Of a DNA stretch of 64,000 bases, positions 1-8,596 are shown in pieces (positions within the stretch are counted from its first letter, which is position 1; every line of letters begins with the position of its first letter). The stretch spans positions 868,001 to 932,000 of the forward strand of contig NZ_JARHUJ010000003.1 in NCBI RefSeq assembly GCF_029223285.1, written 5' to 3'. The notes below the pieces were generated by a model. That model had not been told where the DNA came from. It worked only from the letters and a program-made list of their open reading frames with translations, and made no database searches. A program made the translations under genes and the position numbers. This DNA comes from Paraflavitalea sp. CAU 1676. GTDB lineage: Bacteria > Bacteroidota > Bacteroidia > Chitinophagales > Chitinophagaceae.

Positions 1-867
1 GGTACCGATCTTGATGCCACCATCCGACTCGATCAGCGATGCGCCGATACCAAAGAAGGTGCCGCTCATCTGCTCATCGAAATAGCGTTTATCCACGGGT
101 GGGAAGAAGGTAGTATGCGGATCCATCGACTCGGTGATGGTCTTTACGAATTCATTGAAACGGTCGTCGTCGGTCACTTTCAATTTCAGGCGCTCGAATG
201 AGCGGTCCATGATCTTCAGTACGCGGTCGCGCGCCTCTTTCTCCAGTTCGGCATCGGTCTTCGCCTTGACACTGTCTTTGCCCTTGTTCTTATCACGGGC
301 TTCGACCAGGTCGACATAACGGTCGAGCACCATGTATTTAAGGCGCTTGCGCCAGATCTCTTTGCGTTCTGCTTCATTTTTAGGGAAGTCGAGCTTTTCG
401 GGATCCAGGTTAACCGTTTCGTCTTTATTAAATTCGAATGGTTTGCTCAGGATGTCTCTGTATACCTGCTCGGTTTCCAGCACGCGCTTTTTTACGATTT
501 CGGATACAGCCGGCACAAATTGTACAGGCTCGCCGAGTATTTCGTTATCGATCTTCGTTTCGTATTTCTTCAGTTGCTGAATATCAGACTGCAGCAGGAT
601 GTTCTTGTTTTCGTCTACGTACCTGTTCGTCAGGAACTTTTTGAAGACCTCTTTGGAGAAGTTGTCATCGATCTTTTTGGGACTATAATGAACCTCGGAG
701 AGCATTTCTCCCACATTACGGAGGATCTTTTCATATTTCGTAGCGGGTGGATTGCTGCCACCTCCTATTCCAAGCGACCGGAAAGCCACAAAAAGGCCGG
801 CCCCCAGCACGATCAACACAATGGGCAGATTCTTCTTTTTTACCATATAGCGTAATACTTTAGTCAT
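1..867 (-). CDS. prc: Tail-specific (C-terminal processing) protease Prc/CtpA, 5' part
   Basis: Partial gene that runs off the left edge; 289 codons are present, starting at the ATG at 867. After a short basic N-terminus there is one membrane/signal segment (about residues 13-33), then the helical N-terminal region of tail-specific proteases. The DPHT motif followed by YFDEQMSGTFFGIGASL is the segment that leads into the PDZ domain of Prc-type S41 serine proteases. The family degrades or trims periplasmic proteins from their C-termini; the Ser/Lys dyad would lie outside the window. An in-frame ATG eight codons downstream is an alternative start. Family assignment is firm; the substrate is unknown. 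Confidence 0.9.
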   Translation of the reverse strand, partial: MTKVLRYMVKKKNLPIVLIVLGAGLFVAFRSLGIGGGSNPPATKYEKILRNVGEMLSEVHYSPKKIDDNFSKEVFKKFLTNRYVDENKNILLQSDIQQLKKYETKIDNEILGEPVQFVPAVSEIVKKRVLETEQVYRDILSKPFEFNKDETVNLDPEKLDFPKNEAERKEIWRKRLKYMVLDRYVDLVEARDKNKGKDSVKAKTDAELEKEARDRVLKIMDRSFERLKLKVTDDDRFNEFVKTITESMDPHTTFFPPVDKRYFDEQMSGTFFGIGASLIESDGGIKIGT

Positions 868-1014
868 TACTACCAAAAATAACGATAATTAAGATGGGTT
901 GTTGTGAACTAAAATGAATATTAACAATCGGTTTTGGCCCTTGTTCGCCTTTCCGGGAAGAGGGGAAAATTGGCTGCCATGAGCGGCAATCCGTCTTCCA
1001 TAACCCGATGGGGC

Positions 1015-2688
1015 TCAATCCATCCTGCTAAAAACGAGATGACTGATGGCCCCATCATTCAAAGTGAGTGTGGTAACCCGGCCGGCGGGGTCTTTTTTCA
1101 CCGTAAAATGGCGCATAGCAGGCAGGTCCGTTGCCAAATGCCCCGAACCTATCAGGGTAACTTTAGCTTCCCCCCGACGGCCGTCGATGATGACCAGTTG
1201 CTGGTCTTTCCAGGCCAGGCGGAACATCGTTTCCAGTTCGGGGCTGTAATACATGCCGAGGTAGGCTTTGGCCGTATTTTCGTTGATCTCCTGCCGCTCG
1301 ATCTTTTCCAGTAACCATGGTTCGTCCAATACCGGAGAGTAAAACCGGAGGTATTGAGCGGCGGGCTTTCTTCCTGGCCCGAAAGCGAATTGGATCCTCT
1401 TGTTGCCATACAGGGAGAAAGAATCGACCCCTTCGGGCACCAAAGCATTCGGTCCTACCCGGAATTGTCCGTTTACACGGGAAAAATCGAAACGCGCGCC
1501 GTTTTCACTAAAGTAAATGCCTTCCCATTGTTTCAGTTTTCCGGTGTCTTTGATCAACAGCGCAGATGAGTCGGTTTTGACAGAGGTGGCTATCGTGGAC
1601 TTCACACTGCGGTCGGGTATAAACAAGACAGCCAGTTGATCGGGTTTATTATAAATGTCGTTGTCACCTCCATTGCCAAATACTATAAAACCTGTTTTCA
1701 GTTCGGGATATACGACCTGTATGGTTCGATAACCATTGAGGCCACCGTTGTGCATAAAACGTTTCCAGCCTCTCGAGGAGTCAACACTGATGCCGAGCGC
1801 ATAACTGATGACCTTACCATTGTTGAGCTTACCTCTTTCGGTGAGTTGCTCAATGTCTTTGCTGTCGCCAGCTTTAGGAGCATAAAAATTCATGACCCAT
1901 TTTGTCATATCGAGCACATTGACGAAGAGCCCACCGTCACCGAGTGTGTATACGTGCTGAAGACTGTTGTTGTAGTTCCCTTTACTGTCTTTACTATACG
2001 AGGCAACCCTGCCGGGGATCGTTTCGGTGCTTTGGTCGATAAAGACAGCGCTCGACATTCCCAACGGCTGGAAGATCTGCTCATTGGTGAATGCCCTGAA
2101 TGATTGACCACTGACTGCCTGTACGATCTCGGCCAACAATACATAATTGGAATTCGAATAGGCATATTTGTCGCCGGGTTCAAAATTGAGGCTGCGTTGT
2201 TTTTTGAGCAGGTTGATGGCAGCTTCCTGCGTCAACATGCCTTCGAGCGGCAGGCCGGTGATGGCGGCCATGGAGATATCATCACGGATACCGCTGGTGT
2301 GATTGAGTAAGTGGCGTACTGTTATTTTTTTACCGGGTATCTGCATCCAGGGCAGGTACTGGCGGATATCGCTGTCGAGGTTCAGTTTGCCTTGCCTGGC
2401 CAGTAAGGCGATGGCGTAGCCCGCGAATTGTTTGGAGACCGAGCACATATAATAAACGCTTTGGGGCGTATTGGCTACCTGTTGTTCAAGGTTGGCCAGG
2501 CCAAACCCTTGCGCATAGAGGACGGTGTCGCTCCTTACGATGGCCACTACACAGCCGGGCTTACCGGGATCATTCCATTTATTAAATAGTTGCTCAACCT
2601 GCCGGCGGGTTGTATCGGGAAGATGGGATTGCGCGTGGCTCGCTATGAGGCAGCCGATGCCGAAAAACAAAAGGAGGATGGGTTTCAT
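1015..2688 (-). CDS. Secreted beta-lactamase-family serine hydrolase
   Basis: 557 residues with a clear signal peptide ending near residue 20. The class C beta-lactamase/DD-peptidase motifs are visible: SVSK at 83-86 (catalytic Ser and Lys), YSN at 177-179 and HNGG near 313, which replaces the KTG box as in many esterase or peptidase members. A C-terminal beta-rich extension of roughly 180 residues follows, as often seen in Bacteroidota members. It probably acts on peptides or esters in the periplasm. True beta-lactam resistance cannot be inferred from this family alone. It is transcribed toward the Prc gene, 147 bp upstream of it. Confidence 0.85.
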   Translation of the reverse strand: MKPILLLFFGIGCLIASHAQSHLPDTTRRQVEQLFNKWNDPGKPGCVVAIVRSDTVLYAQGFGLANLEQQVANTPQSVYYMCSVSKQFAGYAIALLARQGKLNLDSDIRQYLPWMQIPGKKITVRHLLNHTSGIRDDISMAAITGLPLEGMLTQEAAINLLKKQRSLNFEPGDKYAYSNSNYVLLAEIVQAVSGQSFRAFTNEQIFQPLGMSSAVFIDQSTETIPGRVASYSKDSKGNYNNSLQHVYTLGDGGLFVNVLDMTKWVMNFYAPKAGDSKDIEQLTERGKLNNGKVISYALGISVDSSRGWKRFMHNGGLNGYRTIQVVYPELKTGFIVFGNGGDNDIYNKPDQLAVLFIPDRSVKSTIATSVKTDSSALLIKDTGKLKQWEGIYFSENGARFDFSRVNGQFRVGPNALVPEGVDSFSLYGNKRIQFAFGPGRKPAAQYLRFYSPVLDEPWLLEKIERQEINENTAKAYLGMYYSPELETMFRLAWKDQQLVIIDGRRGEAKVTLIGSGHLATDLPAMRHFTVKKDPAGRVTTLTLNDGAISHLVFSRMD

Positions 2689-2741
2689 TCTCCAAACATA
2701 GGAAATATTTCGTACGATTCAATTCTTACCTTATGGGCAAT

Positions 2742-2767
2742 AAAAAACCCGGAACAATAAGTCCGGG
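2742..2767 (-). terminator. Rho-independent terminator, probably of the original tRNA-His transcript
   Basis: Inverted repeat CCCGGA (2748-2753) / TCCGGG (2762-2767) with an 8-nt loop, followed on the minus strand by a run of six T. It lies just beyond the leftover tRNA-His 3' half at 2780-2828, so before phage insertion it would have ended the tRNA-His transcript. Confidence 0.7.
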
Positions 2768-2779
2768 AAATCTATAATA

Positions 2780-2828
2780 TGGGTGGCCAACCGGGTTCGA
2801 ACCGGCGACCCTCAGAACCACAATCTGA
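2780..2828. repeat. attL: left 49-bp attachment core
   Basis: 49 bp identical to 52379-52427. It holds the tRNA-His 3' half from the 3' side up to the 5' strand of the anticodon stem, then diverges at 2829. It is a tRNA fragment, not a functional tRNA. Confidence 0.95.
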
Positions 2829-2918
2829 AGGCATGGCCCTTTGAAACTTCTAATTAATTGATTACGGCGGTATTACAGATAGATATTTTGGTTACTTTGC
2901 CTCCGGTTTCTGCCCCAA

Positions 2919-2936
2919 GTGACATAATGTGTGACA
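2919..2936. promoter_or_regulatory. Candidate integrase arm-type site (left)
   Basis: GTGACATAATGTGTGACA, identical and in the same orientation to 52288-52305 near the other end. It contains two GTGACA half-sites 12 bp apart. Its position 91 bp inside the core fits an arm-binding site of a tyrosine recombinase or its directionality factor. Confidence 0.6.
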
Positions 2937-2957
2937 GGGTAAGAGGCGCTCAAATAT

Positions 2958-3200
2958 ATGCCACAACTGCATCAAATCAAATTCAATGACTCCCTCGGTC
3001 GACAGGTCGAGATATCTCCCGTCAATGGCAGCGGTGGCAACTGGCACGTCTATATCGACCACTATTATATAGGTCAGATTTTTAAGCGAAGTGGTGAGTG
3101 GGTATGCGTGCCGCACAATACGGAAGGAATACACGGGGACGACCTGCAGATCCTGGCCGACCTGGTTGCGGCTGTCATGGAAAAGGAAAAGCCCAGGTAG
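2958..3200 (+). CDS. Small hypothetical protein at the left prophage end
   Basis: 80 residues, not recognised. It is one of few plus-strand genes in the prophage and lies between attL and the minus-strand late operon. The sequence is well composed, with mixed charged and aromatic residues (HVYIDHYYIG, then GEWVCVPHN), unlike a shadow frame, and could be a small beta-rich fold. An overlapping minus-strand frame at 2892-3134 is less plausible. Its position and strand suggest an independently transcribed accessory gene (moron). Confidence 0.6.
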   Translation: MPQLHQIKFNDSLGRQVEISPVNGSGGNWHVYIDHYYIGQIFKRSGEWVCVPHNTEGIHGDDLQILADLVAAVMEKEKPR

Positions 3201-3248
3201 AAACCCAGGCCTGTAACCAAAATTGCTGCTTATGAGAATCTTCCGCCC

Positions 3249-3494
3249 CTATTCCGGAGCTTCGGTGATATCGAGATAATAACTTTTGTTGGGCTGCCAC
3301 TTTTCATAGGCCTCCGTTCCCTTGTCAACTGTAAGCAACAACTCACCGTTGGGAGTCGCCTTCGAGAACCCGGCGTTTTCACCGGTTGTACCGTAAACTG
3401 CGCGAAAGCGGAATTGCCTGAAAGCGTAGCCGGCCCCATTGTCTGTATCGATCCGAGCCTCGCAGCGGACTTTTGCTCTTATTTTTTCACTCAT
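3249..3494 (-). CDS. Conserved small phage protein
   Basis: 81 residues. It resembles small proteins common in Bacteroidota phages that carry a pattern like YGTTGENAGFSKATPNGEL followed by a Y-Y-L-D-I end, probably a small beta barrel. Function is unknown. It is the last gene of the late minus-strand operon, downstream of the endolysin. Confidence 0.7.
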   Translation of the reverse strand: MSEKIRAKVRCEARIDTDNGAGYAFRQFRFRAVYGTTGENAGFSKATPNGELLLTVDKGTEAYEKWQPNKSYYLDITEAPE

Positions 3495-3528
3495 TGTATA
3501 AGGTGTTCGGTGACCCCGTCCCCGGCTT

Positions 3529-3783
3529 TTAATGTTTTAGTATTGGCGACCAGTCCCAGTGATCAGCGCCTGCAGCCGCTTCGCTTTTATGAGGCACATC
3601 CTTCCGGGTGATCCTTTCTTCGGCATCAGGGTTTACCCAGGTAAATTCAACGTCGACCGTAAGACCTCGTGCAGCCTTAACGGTAACGTGATGTTCTTCA
3701 GTGACCGATTTGCCAGCTTCGTCTTTCCGCTGGAGGAAATAAAGGACAATCTGGTCCTTCTGTGGTTCGATTATTTTGTTCAT
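3529..3783 (-). CDS. Hypothetical phage protein
   Basis: 84 residues from the ATG at 3783 (MNKIIEPQKDQIVLYF). An upstream in-frame ATG at 3825 would run into the neighbouring gene and gives an unlikely N-terminus. Function not recognised. It lies two bases after the preceding gene in the lysis/late operon. Confidence 0.65.
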   Translation of the reverse strand: MNKIIEPQKDQIVLYFLQRKDEAGKSVTEEHHVTVKAARGLTVDVEFTWVNPDAEERITRKDVPHKSEAAAGADHWDWSPILKH

Positions 3784-3785
3784 GA

Positions 3786-3977
3786 TCAAGTGTTTAATTC
3801 TGGTACGTCCTCTAAAGTATCCCATCGCCAGAGCTCACCCTTAGGCACCGGCACCTGGCTTTGTCCCTGGGCTGCCTTAGGTACCTCCTTCGGCTCCATG
3901 AGGGCCTCAAACCGGCGCCGGATCTCGTCGCTCATGACGTGGTTATCTTTCGGGTATTTTATCCAGCGCCTCGGCAT
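3786..3977 (-). CDS. Hypothetical small phage protein
   Basis: 63 residues with a basic N-terminus and a Pro/Gln-rich middle. It begins two bases after the endolysin stop and ends two bases before the next start, so it belongs to the same transcript. Function not recognised. Confidence 0.6.
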   Translation of the reverse strand: MPRRWIKYPKDNHVMSDEIRRRFEALMEPKEVPKAAQGQSQVPVPKGELWRWDTLEDVPELNT

Positions 3978-3979
3978 TT

Positions 3980-4441
3980 TTAAAATCTTAGGTATCCGGC
4001 GATCTTGTTTCGCGGGCGCTTCCGGCGGCAGACCTCGTAACCTTCCCGGCTGCCCTCATCGTTGGTGTTGCCTTCGATGGTGTGAACGAAGTCGTTCTCC
4101 ACACTCTCAACAATACCGGTATGGCCGAGGCCTTTCCCGTAGTCCATGATGAACACGTCACCAGGTTGCGGGGTGAGTACCCGATATTTGCCTTTCTTGG
4201 TTTGCCATTGAAGCATTACCCGCCCGGTTTTGAGCATGTTGATTGGAACGCCCATCTTATCGCCTGCCTGGACGTGGCACCAGTAAACGAAAGCCATGCA
4301 CCAGGGATGCTTGCCGGCAGGATCCAGTCCAACCGATTGGATATATTTATCGACCTGCGGGCCCCGATTGGAGCCACGCGGCTGCTCTTCAACGCCCAGC
4401 TGGGAGACGGCCTCTTCAACTACTTTATCCTGTAAGGTCAT
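3980..4441 (-). CDS. Phage endolysin, CHAP-type peptidoglycan hydrolase
   Basis: 153 residues with a single CHAP/amidase-like domain. The catalytic Cys is in PWCMAFVYWC (Cys48), followed by QPGDVFIMD and the catalytic His in GLGHTGIVE (His107), then a polar residue in the EGNTND segment. CHAP enzymes cut peptide cross-links or the amide bond of peptidoglycan and release phage from the cell. No signal peptide or cell-wall binding domain is present, so export probably depends on a holin; the adjacent membrane genes supply candidates. Its start overlaps the stop of the upstream membrane gene by four bases (ATGA), indicating translational coupling. Confidence 0.85.
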   Translation of the reverse strand: MTLQDKVVEEAVSQLGVEEQPRGSNRGPQVDKYIQSVGLDPAGKHPWCMAFVYWCHVQAGDKMGVPINMLKTGRVMLQWQTKKGKYRVLTPQPGDVFIMDYGKGLGHTGIVESVENDFVHTIEGNTNDEGSREGYEVCRRKRPRNKIAGYLRF

Positions 4442-4839
4442 AGAAACGTTTTAATGAGTAAGCAAATAAGCCAGCCGGCAGCGTAGACCGTCGCGATCCA
4501 CTTGCCGGAAAGGTTGCCGAAGATCTTTCGCTCGATCCGGTCCATTAAAGCTTTGGGAGGATTGGCCGTTGACTGATAATACCAGGGAAGTTTACGCCTC
4601 AAGTTGAGCGGGATGTCGAAAGACAACTGCCGGTTAAAAAACGCCGACACAGAAAAAAGGGTAATTACCCCAACGTTCCAGCGCGACAACAAGCATAGCA
4701 ATGCACAAAAAAGGGTAAATACCCCAAAGTTTAGGCCGTGGGCAATGGCCTTATGTTTAGTGATCCTGTAGGCGTCGTGCTTTACGTTTAGCAGGTTGAA
4801 GCCGACGAGCAGCGCGTGCATGATAAGATAGGTTATCAT
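4438..4839 (-). CDS. Membrane protein of the lysis region
   Basis: 133 residues with about three hydrophobic segments (N-terminal, residues about 35-65, and C-terminal). It overlaps both neighbours by four bases, inside a tightly coupled lysis cassette directly before the endolysin. A holin-like or accessory lysis role is possible, but no family is recognised. Confidence 0.65.
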   Translation of the reverse strand: MITYLIMHALLVGFNLLNVKHDAYRITKHKAIAHGLNFGVFTLFCALLCLLSRWNVGVITLFSVSAFFNRQLSFDIPLNLRRKLPWYYQSTANPPKALMDRIERKIFGNLSGKWIATVYAAGWLICLLIKTFL

Positions 4840-5294
4840 GGCGCGATGATTTCGCCAATGTAGATAATCGAACTCTCCAGCTTGCCTGCCCCTTTTGCAG
4901 ATCGGATCATAACCGTTTCCTTCTTGATAAAATCAACCCCTCCATTAGCCTTGTGACCGAATGCCGGTATCCATGGACATATAATCAGCAGGATGCCCGC
5001 AGCAAACCAGGCGATCGGCGCCCAGTCTGAAGGGTTCTTATTCTTTCCGGGCCCAACGCCGGCTTCCAGGCAATGGCTGTAACAAATGCACCCTCCACCG
5101 ACGACGCCCCCTAAAAGCACGAATACCCAGAACCAGGCAGACTCATTTTTAACCACCTCGAGCCCGCTGATTTTGTAGGTGTGCGTATACGATGAATACT
5201 CCGAAGTGGAAAACAGAAACGCAAAAAAGCCTATAAGGACCAGCAGTCCCATCAGGCCCACCACAATGATTTTGGTGTTGTCTTTCTTTGACAT
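4836..5294 (-). CDS. Membrane protein of the lysis region
   Basis: 152 residues from MSKKDNTK at 5294. The alternative start at 5351 overlaps the upstream stop (ATGA) and adds 19 residues with no obvious structure, so the start is uncertain. There are three hydrophobic segments: near the N-terminus (IIVVGLMGLLVLIGFFAFLF), in the middle (WFWVFVLLGGVVGGG) and after it (IAWFAAGILLIICPW). Function is unknown; the context suggests lysis. Confidence 0.65.
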   Translation of the reverse strand: MSKKDNTKIIVVGLMGLLVLIGFFAFLFSTSEYSSYTHTYKISGLEVVKNESAWFWVFVLLGGVVGGGCICYSHCLEAGVGPGKNKNPSDWAPIAWFAAGILLIICPWIPAFGHKANGGVDFIKKETVMIRSAKGAGKLESSIIYIGEIIAP

Positions 5295-5347
5295 GTTTTT
5301 AATTTTCAGGTTATTGTAATAGGTCAGCGACATTTGTGTCGTCGACC

Positions 5348-6007
5348 TCATTTGCTTATCAGTAATCCTCCAATGATGAGAAGACCGCCAGCGAGCACCC
5401 GTCCAAGGTTGCGTTCGCGCTTGACTTTTTTGGTGAGCTTGGTATTCTCTGCTGCAGCGGCGTAATACTTTTCTTCAAGGCTGGTATTGGCGCTTCGGAA
5501 ATCGGCAAGAAGCGATTGCTGAATAGATATGATGGTGTCCTTTAATGCCAGCTGCTCCTTGCGTACATGGTCAAGGCTATCTGCAGAGGCCTGAGTTCGG
5601 GATATTGTAAAGTCTTTTTCCTCGGCAAGTAGCTTTAGGCTATCACAGGTATTGATATACGCGGCTGTGTCCCGGTCCTGCTTTGCCCGATCAAGCTCGG
5701 CCGTCAGTCGTCTGGTCTTTTCCTTACTGACTGCCGCTTCTTTTTTGAAGTTGTCCAGCTCCTTCTGCAGGGAGCTTGCTCGCTTCTGAAGGCTATCGTT
5801 TTCCGCCATGAGGCCACCGATCACCTGATGAGCTTGCTCGTCTTTTTGTTTTAAAGAAGCCTGCTCCTGCTTTGTCTGCTTCACTTCTGCTGGCACAGTT
5901 GATTGATCCGGACCAGGGCGAACCATGAGCCATAAAAGGAGTAAGCCAACAACTACTCTAACTATGAGGAGGTAGCGACGATCGGAGATTTTGGGGTTTG
6001 GTGTCAT
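5348..6007 (-). CDS. Membrane-anchored coiled-coil protein, spanin-like
   Basis: 219 residues. An N-terminal membrane segment (about 13-30) is followed by about 150 residues of charged heptad-like coiled coil and a C-terminal hydrophobic segment (GGLLIIGGLLI). A membrane-anchored periplasmic coiled coil beside an endolysin matches the architecture of spanins, which disrupt the outer membrane at lysis. A membrane segment at both ends is atypical, since classical i-spanins have one and u-spanins use a lipid anchor. The spanin call is an inference from position and architecture. Confidence 0.6.
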   Translation of the reverse strand: MTPNPKISDRRYLLIVRVVVGLLLLWLMVRPGPDQSTVPAEVKQTKQEQASLKQKDEQAHQVIGGLMAENDSLQKRASSLQKELDNFKKEAAVSKEKTRRLTAELDRAKQDRDTAAYINTCDSLKLLAEEKDFTISRTQASADSLDHVRKEQLALKDTIISIQQSLLADFRSANTSLEEKYYAAAAENTKLTKKVKRERNLGRVLAGGLLIIGGLLISK

Positions 6008-6252
6008 GAGTCTGCTTTTTGTTGACCGGAGGTTTCCCGCTCTTTGAAGGACGAACCGAACCAGAAGTTCATCACCAGGGAGAAGCCGATCGTGTTTAAG
6101 GCCCCGAAGGCTGCGTTGGCTATGTCCTTATTGCCGACAGGGATTTCTTTAAGAAAAAACAGGTAGTCGAAGAGGAATACGCCCAAGACTACAATGGTAG
6201 ATAGTACTACCTGGTATTTAAGCCGGCTCATCCGGCTTGCGATCTCTTTCAT
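6004..6252 (-). CDS. Small two-TM protein, holin candidate
   Basis: 82 residues with two predicted membrane segments (about 12-34 and 47-64) and a charged C-terminal tail, the shape of a class II holin. Its start lies within the end of the upstream gene, overlapping 35 bp, or 14 bp if the Met at 6231 is used. Its end overlaps the coiled-coil gene by four bases. Confidence 0.6.
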   Translation of the reverse strand: MKEIASRMSRLKYQVVLSTIVVLGVFLFDYLFFLKEIPVGNKDIANAAFGALNTIGFSLVMNFWFGSSFKERETSGQQKADS

Positions 6253-6517
6253 CGTGAACAGATTTTTGAGGTTTTAGAATATGTTTCAGCCAGGCCTTGA
6301 CGCTACCATGTTGCTCCACATGCCTGAGTATGTGCCGACGGACGAACCAGGCACCAATAGCACCGATGCCGCCAAGGAGTAGGGCTTCCAATGCCTTCAG
6401 AAATTCACCCAATACCCAAGGGTCGGGCAATCGTAGAAACCAAACAGTAATACCTACACCGAAGCCGACGGCTGTTTCCAGGAGAGTGGCGTTGTTATGA
6501 TCCATTGTTCGTTGCAT
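6218..6517 (-). CDS. Small membrane protein, holin candidate
   Basis: 99 residues with two hydrophobic segments (about 13-30 and 43-60) and a highly basic, charged C-terminus, another holin-like layout. Two tandem holin-like genes could encode a holin/antiholin pair; this is inference. A second in-frame Met at 6505 is a possible start. Confidence 0.6.
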   Translation of the reverse strand: MQRTMDHNNATLLETAVGFGVGITVWFLRLPDPWVLGEFLKALEALLLGGIGAIGAWFVRRHILRHVEQHGSVKAWLKHILKPQKSVHDERDRKPDEPA

Positions 6518-6584
6518 GATAGAATCCGTTTAAAGTTGCGGTATCGGATTCGGGTTAGTAAGTCAGAGGATCGGAGGATATTTG

Positions 6585-7424
6585 TTATAGTGTTTCAATT
6601 CTTACCGAGTCAATACCACCATCCTTCCGGATGATCTTATGAGTTGGCTTGAACGGGACTGGTTGAGGAGTTGGATCGGGCACGATATTGCTGTTTGTCT
6701 GAGAAAGCATCCAGGTATACAGAGCATCGGTACCATATGCCGTACCCCATACGGCATGCCCACCCTTAGCATATTCAGTGTATCGAGGTTCCGGCTTTGC
6801 TGCACTTGCCTTGATGTTGGAAATTGCTTGCTGTGTTGCTTTGACAGATACGGTCTCATCATCGGCCGCGTGGAAAGCCCACACAGGGATATTGGAGGAA
6901 CCAATAAATCTCCAGTCCCCGCTGATCCATGTACCGCATATGGGGATGAGCGCGGCCACCCTATTGGCATTTTCGATCGAGCTGGTTACATATTCCCAAC
7001 AGGCACCGCCGCCCATACTGAGACCGGTCATGTACATTCTTTGTGGATCAACCTTGTAATTGGCGAGCGCGTAGTTGATCGCCTGGTTAATATACGCTGG
7101 TCTGAAGCCTGGCATCCACTCGTTGAGCGATAGGACAAGTTGAGGTTGAACAACCAAAAAGCCCAGCCTATCCGCCCGCGAAAGGAGGTTAGAAAAATTG
7201 TAATTGTTGACGATTTTGCTGGTCAGCTGGGCATCAGATCCATCGGCGGACACTTCACCCGCGCCATGAAGTGCAACCACCCACGGGTATACTTTGGAGC
7301 TGTCAAAATTCGCAGGTGTCCATATAACACAGGGAATTTTACCGATGAATACTTTTTTGCTGCGGATCTGCCCCTGCACCTGCAGGGAGAGAAAAGCGAG
7401 TAAGAGGAAGATAAAACGTTTCAT
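6585..7424 (-). CDS. Secreted alpha/beta-hydrolase esterase
   Basis: 279 residues with a signal peptide (cleavage near residue 19) and an alpha/beta-hydrolase domain. Visible features are the oxyanion region LHGAGE, the nucleophile elbow GLSMGG (Ser136), an acidic residue in HAADDETV and a His in KGGHAVW. It is closest in style to feruloyl-esterase/PHB-depolymerase-like enzymes that act on carbohydrate esters. It lies three bases after the tail SGNH gene, so it is expressed with the late genes. An esterase with a Sec signal in a phage tail module is unusual. It may remove acyl groups from surface polysaccharide at infection or release. Confidence 0.75.
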   Translation of the reverse strand: MKRFIFLLLAFLSLQVQGQIRSKKVFIGKIPCVIWTPANFDSSKVYPWVVALHGAGEVSADGSDAQLTSKIVNNYNFSNLLSRADRLGFLVVQPQLVLSLNEWMPGFRPAYINQAINYALANYKVDPQRMYMTGLSMGGGACWEYVTSSIENANRVAALIPICGTWISGDWRFIGSSNIPVWAFHAADDETVSVKATQQAISNIKASAAKPEPRYTEYAKGGHAVWGTAYGTDALYTWMLSQTNSNIVPDPTPQPVPFKPTHKIIRKDGGIDSVRIETL

Positions 7425-7427
7425 GTC

Positions 7428-8594
7428 TTAGATTTTAGGTAACCAGGCATCGAGTGCCGGCTTTATACAGTTATCGAATATGGCCGCGTGGCCACGTATT
7501 GCATTGGGGTGTAGACCATCGCCGATGCCAAGGCTGTTGTCGTACCAGGTGGTTTGGCTCCTGTTGAAGGCAGTACCGCAGTTGATCACCAGAATCTTCC
7601 CTTTTGAAGTCTCATTGAGAAGTGAACCCGGATTTGCGAATGGTCCAGGTAGCGATGTTCCGGGCGTCTTGGTTCCTGGCAACGCGTTGATCATGTCGTA
7701 TAGATCTTGCCGGAGAACGACGGCATTTGCTTCGTGTGTATTGTCACTGATCGGCGTACAAGACAGCAGGATGATCGGCTTCTTACGATATTTTGCCTGG
7801 TGTTTCGTGACTGTTGAAAGCACGTTAGCCTTATAAGTGTCCCTCACACCTGCATTGAATGGGTTGCTGGCGGCGTCGTTTACGCCGTAATTGTACACGA
7901 GCAGGTCGGACTGCTGAGTATTGAAGTAGCCGGCTTCCTGCCAGGCCTCCCCGGTTGCAGAAATACGTCCGCCTTCGGCTTTGTTGTTCTTTCGAACATT
8001 GATATTTTTATTGATGTAGTAGTCGCGGATCCTGGTGAAGAATATCTGAGAGTCCGTATAGTTGGTGCCGCCGTTCAAAGGCGAAAGAATGCTATCGCCA
8101 CGGCCTATCATGACTTTTTCGGCCGTCCAGTTGGTATCCGCATCTAAAAGCCGGGCTCCGACGAATGTTGTTATTATGCGTCCGGTAACGGTGACTGTGG
8201 TGTCTCTGGTCCCAAGGATCAGCGTACTTCTATCATACATTTCAAATTGACCGCATCTAAGGTCCTTCCCGTCCTTTACAAAGCCACGCTGATCGATACG
8301 AACACTTTCTACGGAACGCAGACCAACGTTATTATTGGCTGTCTGGTCCAGGTTGGCAGGATTGACCGTTGACGATACTTGAAAAGCCAGCTCAACAGGA
8401 GTCGAAATATTACTACTCGCAAGAATCTCTGGAATGTATAGGTACTTTCCGATAGGAATGGGAACGGTTGTGAATGTAGCGTTGCCGACTGCTGTATTCG
8501 AGTAATTGAGCTCAAACTGGAAAGGAAATGGTTTGCCTTCCTGGAGCCACCGCTGGAGGGTGAAATTGCCAAAATCTTCAACCTTGACACCCAT
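7428..8594 (-). CDS. Tail protein with C-terminal SGNH hydrolase domain
   Basis: 388 residues. The N-terminal 160 residues are beta-rich with no recognised family, probably the virion attachment part. The rest is an SGNH/GDSL esterase domain: block I GRGDSI, block II near GGRIS, block III YGVNDA with its Asn, and block V DGLHPN with the catalytic Asp and His. The family removes O-acetyl or other acyl groups from polysaccharides. Its place after the tail fibre genes suggests a receptor-modifying tail enzyme. It is the second of two SGNH proteins in this tail module. Confidence 0.8.
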   Translation of the reverse strand: MGVKVEDFGNFTLQRWLQEGKPFPFQFELNYSNTAVGNATFTTVPIPIGKYLYIPEILASSNISTPVELAFQVSSTVNPANLDQTANNNVGLRSVESVRIDQRGFVKDGKDLRCGQFEMYDRSTLILGTRDTTVTVTGRIITTFVGARLLDADTNWTAEKVMIGRGDSILSPLNGGTNYTDSQIFFTRIRDYYINKNINVRKNNKAEGGRISATGEAWQEAGYFNTQQSDLLVYNYGVNDAASNPFNAGVRDTYKANVLSTVTKHQAKYRKKPIILLSCTPISDNTHEANAVVLRQDLYDMINALPGTKTPGTSLPGPFANPGSLLNETSKGKILVINCGTAFNRSQTTWYDNSLGIGDGLHPNAIRGHAAIFDNCIKPALDAWLPKI

Positions 8595-8596
8595 GG

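Noticed and set aside
134-855. Plus-strand ORFs opposite the Prc gene
   Set aside because: They are shadows of the truncated minus-strand Prc reading frame that reaches the window edge.
2892-3134. Minus-strand ORF overlapping the small plus-strand gene
   Set aside because: The plus-strand frame at 2958-3200 has a more protein-like composition; the minus frame looks like its shadow.
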